Assembly: GCA_937927675.1 (NCBI GenBank) | Contig: CALBSG010000111.1 | Location: 1-7,553, forward strand | Source: an uncultured Paracoccaceae bacterium | Lineage (GTDB): Bacteria; Pseudomonadota; Alphaproteobacteria; Rhodobacterales; Rhodobacteraceae | Length of the DNA: 7,553 nucleotides | Direction: 5' to 3' | In this document: positions 1 through 5,853 of the stretch, piece after piece | Layout: every line of letters starts with the position of its first letter | Numbering within the stretch: the stretch's first letter is position 1 | Program-made: the position numbers and the translations under genes | Notes under the pieces: model-generated | Seen by the model: only the letters and a program-made list of their open reading frames with translations | Told to the model about the DNA's origin: nothing | Databases searched by the model: none

Positions 1-27
1 GAGTTCAGACGTGTGCTCTTCCGATCT
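1..27. other. Illumina TruSeq read-2 adapter remnant (artefact)
   Basis: These bases match the last 27 bases of the standard Illumina TruSeq read-2 adapter, ending GCTCTTCCGATCT. They are library-construction sequence, not genome. Translated forward they give the vector-like residues MCSSDL in front of the glycerol kinase, and on the reverse strand they give EIGRAHV; both are familiar adapter-derived peptide artefacts. Genomic sequence begins at base 28. Confidence 0.97.
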
Positions 28-1270
28 CGAAACCACGCTGCTGTGGGATCGGGCGACGGGAAAGCCGCTGCATCGCGCGATTGTCTGGCAGGATCGGCGC
101 ACGGCCGGGGTCTGCGCCGATCTGAAAGCGGCGGGGCACGAGCCGATGGTGATGGCAAAGACCGGGTTGCTGTTGGATCCGTATTTTTCCGGCACGAAAC
201 TGGCTTGGCTTTTGGACACTATCCCCGGCGCACGGGGGCGGGCCGAAGCGGGGGAGTTGGCCTTTGGCACGGTGGACGCTTGGCTGATCTGGAACCTGAC
301 GGCCGGAAAGGTGCATGCCACCGATGCGACCAACGCCTCGCGGACGCTGTTGTTCAACATTGAAACTGGCGCATGGGATGCCGAACTTTGTGCGCTTTTG
401 CGTGTGCCGCTTTCGCTTTTGCCCGAGGTGAAAGACAGCGCTGCCGCGTTTGGTCACACGGCGCCGGGGCTGTTTGCTGCGGAAATCCCGATTCTGGGGG
501 TGGCGGGGGATCAGCAGGCCGCGACCATGGGTCAGGCCTGTTTTGAGCCGGGCATGATGAAATCAACCTATGGCACCGGCTGTTTTGCGCTGATGAATAC
601 CGGAAGCACACGGGTGACGTCGCAAAATCGTTTGCTGACGACAATCGCCTATCGGCTGGGCGGGAAAACGACCTATGCCTTGGAGGGGTCAATCTTTGTG
701 GCCGGGGCGGTGGTGCAATGGCTGCGTGACGGGTTGCAGATCATCGCCGCGGCCGGCGACAGTCAGGCCTTGGCCGAGGCGGCCGATCCGGCCTCGACGG
801 TGGTGATCGTGCCCGCCTTTACCGGTCTCGGCGCGCCCTATTGGCGGCCCGGGGTTCCGGGGGCTGTTTTTGGGGTGACGCGCGGCACCGGGCGGGCCGA
901 GATGGTTCGCGCGGCGCTGGAAAGCGTTGGGTTTCAAACCCTTGATCTGGTCACGGCCATGCGGGCAGATGGGGTGGACGTGGCCCAGACCGTCTTGCGG
1001 GTGGATGGTGGCATGGCGCGGTCTGACTGGACGATGCAGTTTCTTGCCGATGTGCTGGGGGCGGCGGTGGACCGGCCCGTGGTGACCGAGACGACGGCCT
1101 TGGGTGCCGCGTTTCTGGCGGCTTTGCAGGCCGGTCTGGTGGCGAGCCCTGCCGAATTCGCCAGCCGTTGGGCGCTGGAGCGGCGCTTTGCGCCCGCGAT
1201 GCCTGAGGACACCCGAAAGGTGCTGGTCGCGCGCTGGGGCAGGGCGGTGCAGGCAACCCTTGCGGTTTGA
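28..1270 (+). CDS. glpK: Glycerol kinase, FGGY family, 5'-truncated
   Basis: This enzyme phosphorylates glycerol with ATP to sn-glycerol 3-phosphate in the cytoplasm. The first whole codon (29-31) is Glu, matching Glu84 of the 502-residue E. coli enzyme (ETT-WDRATGKP-IVWQDRRT), so about 83 N-terminal residues, including the first ATP-site motif, are missing behind the adapter. Visible landmarks are the FGGY signature DPYFSGTKLAWLLD, whose Tyr codon 182-184 corresponds to Tyr135; AGDQQAA, whose Asp codon 509-511 corresponds to Asp245; the nucleotide-site stretch TYGTGCFALMNTG; YALEGSIFVAGA; VPAFTGLGAPYW; and RVDGGMARSDWTMQFLAD. The C-terminus and TGA stop are intact. The E. coli loop that binds the inhibitor fructose 1,6-bisphosphate (Gly-rich, with Arg236) is replaced here by APGLFAAEIP, so that control is probably absent. 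No other glp genes are visible. Identification is firm; the apparent start at base 11 is adapter. Confidence 0.95.
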
Positions 1271-1403
1271 CGTAATGCTTGCGGAATCTTGCGTTTGCCC
1301 GGTTGAACTTCCGCGGCACTTCCCACACTCTGCGCGCTGAATACCAAGACAGGGCCAGACCGCCACAAGACCGGCATGACCGGCGGCGGGATTTGGTCAG
1401 CAA

Positions 1404-1409
1404 GGGAGG
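1404..1409 (+). promoter_or_regulatory. Ribosome binding site setting the start of the FAD-subunit gene
   Basis: GGGAGG, preceded by AA, lies 4 bases before the ATG at 1414. It decides the start: the same frame is open upstream to an ATG at 1279, but the extra 45 residues are unlike the family, and the protein from 1414 begins MRYHAPSSVAEAV, the normal N-terminus for these subunits. Confidence 0.85.
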
Positions 1410-1413
1410 CGAA

Positions 1414-2280
1414 ATGAGATATCACGCTCCGTCAAGCGTTGCCGAGGCGGTCAAACTGGCCGCTGGCACCACGGGCATCACGCGGTTTTTGTCGGGCGGC
1501 ACCGATGTGCTGGTGCAACTGCGCGCCGGAATGGTGACGCCCGATGACCTGATCGACCTGAAAAAGATCCCCGGTCTGCACGACATCACCAAAACCGCCG
1601 ATGGCGGCTGGCGCATTGGTGCAACCGTGTCAGGCGCCGAGATGCGCCGCCACGCCGCCCTGTGTGCCGATTGGCCGGGTGTGGTCGAGGGTATGAACCT
1701 TGTCGGCTCGACGCAGGTGCAGGGCCGCGCCACGCTGGCGGGCAACCTTTGCAACGGCTCGCCCGCTGCCGATTCTGTGCCGGGCATGGTGGCCGCAGGC
1801 GCGCGGGTCGTGGTGACCGGGCCGAACGGCACGCGCGACGTTGCGGTCGAAGATATCCCCGCCGGTCCGGGCAGGACCAAGCTGCAACCGGGCGAGATGA
1901 TCGAGGCTGTGCTTTTGCCGCCGCGCGGCACGCAGGGGGGCGACGCCTATCTGCGGTTCATTCCGCGCACCGAGATGGACATCGCGGTGGTTGGCGTCGG
2001 CATCAGCCTGACGCTGGACGGTGACAAGGTGGTTTCGGCCCGTGTGTCGCTTGGCGCTGTGGCGCCAACGGTGCTGTTGGTCGACGCAGCCGCCAAGGCG
2101 ATCATCGGCACCACATTGGACGAGGCCGCTTTGGCCGCGCTGGCCACGGCCGTGCGTGCCGCCGCGACGCCGATTTCCGACAAGCGCGGCACCGCCGAGT
2201 TCCGCAAAGAGGTGGTGGGCGTTCTGGCCGGACGGGCCGCGCGCATTGCCTATGACCGAGCAAAAGGGGCTGCGAAATGA
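1414..2280 (+). CDS. FAD-binding (medium) subunit of a molybdenum hydroxylase, CoxM/XDH family
   Basis: This is the flavin subunit of a three-subunit xanthine dehydrogenase / CO dehydrogenase-type hydroxylase. It would take electrons from the [2Fe-2S] subunit and pass them to an acceptor. It has 288 residues, the usual length for CoxM-type proteins. The N-terminal two thirds are the FAD_binding_5 domain, with FLSGGTDVLVQLR near residues 28-40 and TQVQGRATLAGNLCNGSP near residues 103-120; these correspond to the two flavin pyrophosphate-binding loops (AGGHS and TIGG in CoxM). The C-terminal third, from about residue 180, matches the CO_deh_flav_C domain (EMDIAVVGVGISL, then RGTAEFRKEVVGVLAGRA). 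It is first in the M-S-L operon, and its TGA overlaps the next ATG as ATGA, implying translational coupling. The substrate cannot be read from this subunit. Confidence 0.93.
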   Translation: MRYHAPSSVAEAVKLAAGTTGITRFLSGGTDVLVQLRAGMVTPDDLIDLKKIPGLHDITKTADGGWRIGATVSGAEMRRHAALCADWPGVVEGMNLVGSTQVQGRATLAGNLCNGSPAADSVPGMVAAGARVVVTGPNGTRDVAVEDIPAGPGRTKLQPGEMIEAVLLPPRGTQGGDAYLRFIPRTEMDIAVVGVGISLTLDGDKVVSARVSLGAVAPTVLLVDAAAKAIIGTTLDEAALAALATAVRAAATPISDKRGTAEFRKEVVGVLAGRAARIAYDRAKGAAK

Positions 2281-2756
2281 GCCGTATTCATGTGACCGCC
2301 ACCGTTAACGGCGATGCGGTGGAATTCCTCGCTGATCCGCGCGACAGCCTGCTTGATTGCTTGCGCGATCAGTTGAACCTGACCGGTTCAAAAGAGGGCT
2401 GCGGCACCGGCGATTGCGGCGCCTGTTCGGTGACCGTTGACGGGACGCTGGTGTGCTCCTGTCTCGTCTTGGGTGTAGAGGCACAGGGCAAGACCATTGA
2501 AACTGTCGAAGGTCTCGCAAAGGGCGCAGAGTTGCACCCCTTGCAGCGCAAGTTCATTGAACATGCCGCCTTGCAATGCGGTTTCTGCACGCCGGGGATC
2601 TTGGTCGCGGCCAAGGCGCTTTTGGCCGAAAACCCCGATCCGACCGAGACGGAAATCCGGTTCTGGCTGGCAGGCAACCTGTGCCGCTGCACCGGCTATG
2701 ACAAAATCATCCGCGCCGTTCAGGACGCCGCTGCGGAAATGCGGGGGGCAGCGTAA
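2277..2756 (+). CDS. [2Fe-2S]-binding (small) subunit of the molybdenum hydroxylase
   Basis: This small subunit relays electrons from the molybdenum site to FAD through two [2Fe-2S] clusters. It has 159 residues, typical of CoxS-type proteins. The N-terminal plant-type ferredoxin domain has Cys42, Cys47, Cys50 and Cys62 (GCGTGDCGACSVTVDG, then CSC). The C-terminal four-helix domain has Cys101 and Cys104 (QCGFCTPG) plus Cys136 and Cys138 (GNLCRCTGY). All eight cluster ligands are present. The ATG at 2277 overlaps the upstream TGA, and AAAAGGGG at 2262-2269 provides a ribosome binding site 7 bases ahead. The TAA stop overlaps the next ATG by one base (TAATG). The sequence is cytoplasmic, with no signal peptide. 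Confidence 0.96.
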   Translation: MSRIHVTATVNGDAVEFLADPRDSLLDCLRDQLNLTGSKEGCGTGDCGACSVTVDGTLVCSCLVLGVEAQGKTIETVEGLAKGAELHPLQRKFIEHAALQCGFCTPGILVAAKALLAENPDPTETEIRFWLAGNLCRCTGYDKIIRAVQDAAAEMRGAA

Positions 2757-4999
2757 TGGCTAAAGACCAAACCCAAGGCTACCGCCTGATCGGCACCCGC
2801 CCTGACCGCCCCGATGGGCTGGACAAGGTGACGGGCCGCGCACGCTATGGCGCCGATATTTCGGCCCCCGGCATGCTGCACGCGGCCGTGGTGCGTTCGC
2901 CCCATGCCCATGCCAAGATCCTCAAGATCGACGCGACCAAGGCGCTGGCTTTGCCCGGCGTCAAGGCTGTCATCACCCGCGCCGATCTGCCCACCGGGCT
3001 GACGGGCGAGGACTGGAACCTGCAGGAAAACACCCTTGCTGGCGAAAAGGCGCTTTACGATGGCCACGCCGTGGCTGCCGTTGCCGCGACGACCAAGCTG
3101 ATCGCCCAAGACGCGGCCAAGCTGGTTGAAGTGACCTATGAGGTTCTGCCGCATGTCACCGACGTGGACGCCGCCATGGCCCCCGGTGCGCCGGTCATCC
3201 GCGAAGGCGCGGCCGACCATTCGGTGCCGGAAGGCATGCACCCGAACGTCGTGCGCTATATGGACTTTGGCCATGGCGACATGGATGCGGGCTTTGCCGC
3301 TGCCGATCTTGTGCGTGAGCAGTCTTACAAGACCGAGGCCACCCATCAGGGCTATATCGAACCGCATGCCTGCATGGCGCAAATGGGCGCGGATGACCGG
3401 GGCGAGATGTGGGTTTGTACCCAGGGCCACTGGTATATCCGCCGCATGACTTCGGCGGTGCTGGGGATTGATGCCGCGAAACTGCGCGTGACTCCGTCGG
3501 AAATCGGCGGTGGCTTTGGTGGCAAGACCACGATTTTCATGGAACCTTTGGCGCTGGCCTTGTCGCAAAAGGCAGGCGGGCGTCCGGTCAAGCTGGTGAT
3601 GAGCCGGTCTGAAGTCTTGCGTGCCACCGGCCCGACGGCTTCGGCCTCGATGGACGTCAAGCTCGGGTTGAAAAAGGATGGCACCATCACGGCCGCCCAA
3701 GTGAAGTTCCGCATGCAGGGCGGGCCTTACATCGGATCCTCGCCGGTGGGCGAGGCGCTGTCTTGCGCCTTTGCCTGCTATGACGTGCCGAACGTGATGC
3801 ACGAAGGCTATGAGGTTCTGGCCAACCGTCCGAAAGCGGCGGCCTACCGCGCGCCGGGTTCGCCCATGGCGGCCTTTGCCACTGAAAGCCTGCTGGACGA
3901 AATGTGCCGTGAACTGGGCCTTGACCCCTTGAAAGTGCGCCTGAAAAACGCGGCTAAGGAAGGCACCAAGTCGAGCTATGGCCCGACCTATAACCGCATC
4001 GGTCTGGTCGAAAGCCTTGAGGCCACCATGGCCCACAAGAACCTGCTTGCCCCGCTTGGTCCCAATCAGGGCCGCGGCGTGGCTTCGGGCTTCTGGTTCA
4101 ACTGGGGCGGCGAAACCTCGGTTTCGTTGTGCATCGGTGAAGATGGCACGGTGACGGTTTCGGTCGGCACGCCGGACATCGGCGGCAGCCGCGCCTCCAT
4201 CGCCCTGATGACGGCGGAATGTCTGGGCATCGCCTATGACAAGGTGCGGGTGAACATCGTTGAAACCGGGGCGCTGGGGGTGAACGAACCCACCCACGGC
4301 AGCCGCGCCACCTTTGCCAGCGGCCTTGCCGCGGTTGAGGCCGCCAAACAGGCGATGGCGGAAATGTGCCGCCGTGCCGCAGCCGAATGGGACATCGACG
4401 CCGAGGCCGTGGAATGGCGCGACGGGGCAGCTCATCCGGCTGGTCCCAACGCGGGCAAGTTCCCGCCCCTGTCCATTGGCGAAATCGGCGCCAAGATGGG
4501 CGGCACCGGCGGCCCGATCTCGGGCCACCACGAGGTGACGGCCACCACCCACGGCGCCAGCTTTGGCGTGCATGTGGTGGATGTCGAGGTTGATCCCGAA
4601 ACCGGCCGCACCACCATTCTGCGCTATCTTGTCGTGCAGGATGCGGGCACCGCCATTCACCCGGCCTATGTTGAGGGCCAGTATCAGGGTGGGGCTGCAC
4701 AGGGCATCGGCTGGGCCTTGAACGAGGAATACGTCTACGGCGCCGATGGGCGGCTGCAGAACACCGTCTTCCTTGATTACCGCGTGCCGGTCGCCAGCGA
4801 CCTGCCGATGATTGACACCGTGATCGTCGAGGTGCCGAACCCCGGCCACCCCTACGGCGTGCGCGGTGTGGGCGAAACTGGCATCACGCCGCCGCTGCCT
4901 GCCATCGCCAACGCGATCCACGCTGCCACCGGCAAGCGGATCCGCAGCCTGCCGATGTCGCCGTCCAAGGTTCTGGCGGCGATCAAGGCACAGGGCTAA
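2756..4999 (+). CDS. Molybdopterin-binding (large) catalytic subunit, xanthine dehydrogenase family
   Basis: This is the catalytic subunit of the hydroxylase, 747 residues long, which binds the molybdenum pterin cofactor. The N-terminal hammerhead domain (about residues 20-135) contains the usual DKVTGRARYGADI and RSPHAHAKI segments. The two molybdenum-cofactor domains follow. Visible landmarks are TQGHWYIRR with Gln223, which fits the conserved cofactor-site Gln; GGGFGGK at 251-257; AAYRAPGSP around Tyr364-Arg365; and RGVGETG with Glu707, which fits the invariant catalytic glutamate (Glu1261 in bovine xanthine oxidase). At the active-site loop it has neither AYxCSFR of form I CO dehydrogenase nor FRGFGGPQ of classical xanthine dehydrogenase, so the substrate is unknown; purines, N-heterocycles, aldehydes and aryl-CoA compounds remain possible. 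There is no signal peptide. No cofactor-maturation gene such as xdhC or coxDEF is present in the window. Confidence 0.95.
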   Translation: MAKDQTQGYRLIGTRPDRPDGLDKVTGRARYGADISAPGMLHAAVVRSPHAHAKILKIDATKALALPGVKAVITRADLPTGLTGEDWNLQENTLAGEKALYDGHAVAAVAATTKLIAQDAAKLVEVTYEVLPHVTDVDAAMAPGAPVIREGAADHSVPEGMHPNVVRYMDFGHGDMDAGFAAADLVREQSYKTEATHQGYIEPHACMAQMGADDRGEMWVCTQGHWYIRRMTSAVLGIDAAKLRVTPSEIGGGFGGKTTIFMEPLALALSQKAGGRPVKLVMSRSEVLRATGPTASASMDVKLGLKKDGTITAAQVKFRMQGGPYIGSSPVGEALSCAFACYDVPNVMHEGYEVLANRPKAAAYRAPGSPMAAFATESLLDEMCRELGLDPLKVRLKNAAKEGTKSSYGPTYNRIGLVESLEATMAHKNLLAPLGPNQGRGVASGFWFNWGGETSVSLCIGEDGTVTVSVGTPDIGGSRASIALMTAECLGIAYDKVRVNIVETGALGVNEPTHGSRATFASGLAAVEAAKQAMAEMCRRAAAEWDIDAEAVEWRDGAAHPAGPNAGKFPPLSIGEIGAKMGGTGGPISGHHEVTATTHGASFGVHVVDVEVDPETGRTTILRYLVVQDAGTAIHPAYVEGQYQGGAAQGIGWALNEEYVYGADGRLQNTVFLDYRVPVASDLPMIDTVIVEVPNPGHPYGVRGVGETGITPPLPAIANAIHAATGKRIRSLPMSPSKVLAAIKAQG

Positions 5000-5005
5000 C
5001 CCGCC

Positions 5006-5248
5006 GTGGCGGTCGTCAATCTTTGGTCTGGCTTGCGGCGTCTCGCCGACGGCCAGACCACCGTGACGGTCGAGGCGCAAACCCTGCGCCAGATGTTCGC
5101 CGCGTTGATAGAGGCCCATCCCGGGCTAGAGCCGGTCATCAAGGCCGGCTTGTCTGTTTCGGTCAACGGCACCATTGAAACCAACCTCTCTGCCCCCTTG
5201 CCTGAGGGGGCCGAGATCTACCTGATGCAACGCATCAAGGGCGGCTGA
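5006..5248 (+). CDS. MoaD/ThiS-like ubiquitin-fold sulfur-carrier protein
   Basis: This small protein has 80 residues and a MoaD/ThiS-like pattern: an initial strand (AVVNLWSGLRRLADG), a second strand (TVTVEA), a helix (LRQMFAALIEAHPGLEPVI), the segment LSVSVNGTIETNLSAPLP, then EGAEIYLMQRIKGG with a terminal Gly79-Gly80. In this superfamily a C-terminal Gly-Gly is adenylated and converted to a thiocarboxylate that donates sulfur, for example to molybdopterin precursor. I chose the GTG start at 5006 because the first beta strand needs it and the next in-frame Met (codon 29) would remove that strand. It begins 6 bases after the large-subunit stop, so it is very likely the fourth gene of the operon. 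A role in molybdopterin synthesis for this enzyme is inferred; no MoaE, MoeB or ThiF partner is visible. There is no strong ribosome binding site, which fits coupling. Confidence 0.85.
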   Translation: MAVVNLWSGLRRLADGQTTVTVEAQTLRQMFAALIEAHPGLEPVIKAGLSVSVNGTIETNLSAPLPEGAEIYLMQRIKGG

Positions 5249-5292
5249 GACCGGGCTGGCTGAACCAGACGCGCCCATATCATGGCGCAACC

Positions 5293-5323
5293 GAAGCACA
5301 CACTTCCCAAACAGGGATGCTTC
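5293..5323 (+). terminator. Possible terminator hairpin between converging units
   Basis: GAAGCA (5293-5298) pairs with TGCTTC (5318-5323), and inside it TCCC (5305-5308) pairs with GGGA (5314-5317) around a 5-base loop, with a 6-base bulge on the left arm. T-rich sequence (CTTTATCTTGTTTT) follows downstream on the plus strand, which would suit the end of the four-gene operon. The bulge and the gap before the T-rich part make this a weak call. Confidence 0.3.
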
Positions 5324-5352
5324 TCGCCAACATCTTTATCTTGTTTTGAAAG

Positions 5353-5429
5353 TGGTGGCGGGGGGGAGATTTGAACTCCCGACCCCGTGATTATGAGTCA
5401 CGTGCTCTAACCAACTGAGCTACCCAGCC
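5353..5429 (-). tRNA. tRNA with CAT anticodon, probably elongator tRNA-Met
   Basis: Read on the minus strand this folds as a complete 77-base tRNA with an encoded CCA (5355-5353) and discriminator A at 5356. The D arm is GCTC-AGTTGGTTA-GAGC, the anticodon stem CGTGA/TCACG encloses CTCATAA with anticodon CAT at 5395-5393, and the T arm is GGGAG-TTCAAAT-CTCCC. The first pair is G1-C72, which excludes the initiator tRNA. A CAT anticodon could also belong to the lysidine-modified Ile2 tRNA, but U4 and G5 do not fit the C4-G69 and C5-G68 pairs TilS uses in E. coli Ile2. Acceptor position 4-69 is a U-C mismatch; the other six pairs are Watson-Crick. The gene converges on the molybdenum hydroxylase operon. 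Confidence 0.93.
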
Positions 5430-5440
5430 ACTGGCGCGGG

Positions 5441-5468
5441 GGATAATGCGACCGGCCGGGGGCGTCAA
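5441..5468 (-). promoter_or_regulatory. Probable promoter of the tRNA gene
   Basis: On the minus strand, TTGACG at 5468-5463 is a near-consensus -35 element. An AT-rich patch, CATTATCC at 5448-5441, stands where a -10 would be, with a spacer of 14 to 17 bases depending on which hexamer is used, and ends about 12 bases before the tRNA 5' end, as is usual for a short leader. The -10 match is imperfect, so this rests mainly on the -35 and the position. Confidence 0.5.
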
Positions 5469-5554
5469 GGGCAAAATGGCAATCAATGCGCGGATTTGCC
5501 GTGATTTTCTCAAATCCCCAATCGCAGCGCGAAAAGACAGCCGGCGTAAAGAAT

Positions 5555-5766
5555 GAGTATTTTCAAAGGCGCAAATCCAAAGCGACAGCGCAAAGAGGAT
5601 GCGTCCCGATCAGGGGCACCGGTCCAGTGCGCAGAGAGAGCTTCTCACACCCGACCGGGACGACTTGCGCCTTGCGGTCATCGGGACTCCTCCCTGTACC
5701 GCCCCCTAACCTTGCCAGAGGCAGGGTTAACAAACCCCTAAAGGTCTTGCGCCTTGCCAAATACTC
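5555..5766. repeat. Imperfect 24-base inverted repeat sharing a GAGTATTT...AAGGCGCAA motif
   Basis: The plus-strand copy at 5555-5578 and the minus-strand copy at 5766-5743 both read GAGTATTT, three variable bases, AAGGCGCAA, two variable bases, CC; 19 of 24 positions agree. The two copies face each other. A third copy of only the core (12 bases, CTTGCGCCTTGC on the plus strand) lies at 5664-5675, identical to 5746-5757. From memory, GGGAGTATTT-type sequences recur in Rhodobacterales intergenic regions, so this may be a member of a dispersed repeat family; that is not verified here. Confidence 0.6.
5707..5729. repeat. 10-bp hairpin in intergenic region
   Basis: TAACCTTGCC (5707-5716) pairs with GGCAGGGTTA (5720-5729) around the loop AGA, giving ten pairs with one T-G wobble. 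No T-tract follows on either strand, so it is not a standard intrinsic terminator. It lies about 125 bases past the stop of the minus-strand hydantoinase fragment and could protect or process that transcript's 3' end. Confidence 0.45.
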
Positions 5767-5853
5767 CCGCCGGAGGCGAACGCCGCCAGCAGCTCGCATG
5801 CAGCTCGCCAAATCGCCCGCGACAAGAGACCGGGAACCGGTCTGCGATGAGTG

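Larger units (their letters stand above)
5430..5853. other. Intergenic region with repeats and hairpins, no convincing gene
   Basis: This 424-base stretch separates the tRNA promoter from the stop of the hydantoinase fragment. It contains open frames on both strands (up to 123 codons), but their products are Arg/Pro-rich, lack recognisable motifs and lack good ribosome binding sites, so I do not call them. What it does hold is an imperfect 24-base inverted repeat (5555-5578 and 5743-5766), a third partial copy of its core, a hairpin at 5707-5729 and a possible larger fold at 5602-5662. The half near 5853 is the 3' flank of the minus-strand gene. Confidence 0.6.

Noticed and set aside
1303..1331. 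Possible sigma-70 promoter with TTGAAC before the FAD-subunit gene
   Set aside because: There is no acceptable -10 hexamer at 16-18 bases downstream, so the -35-like match alone is not enough.
1279..1413. N-terminal extension of the FAD subunit from the ATG at 1279
   Set aside because: The extension is not family-like, and the strong ribosome binding site sits directly before the ATG at 1414.
2756..4999. Naming the operon coxMSL (aerobic CO dehydrogenase)
   Set aside because: Gene order matches, but the large subunit lacks the AYxCSFR loop of form I enzymes and no coxDEF accessory genes are present.
2720..5119. A 799-codon open frame on the minus strand opposite the large subunit
   Set aside because: It is antisense to the well-supported large-subunit and MoaD-like genes, its product is His/Gly/Arg-rich with no family motif, and long antisense frames are common in high-GC coding DNA.
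5353..5429. tRNA gene as an integration (att) site
   Set aside because: There is no integrase gene, no direct repeat of the tRNA 3' end elsewhere in the window, and no other mobile-element gene.
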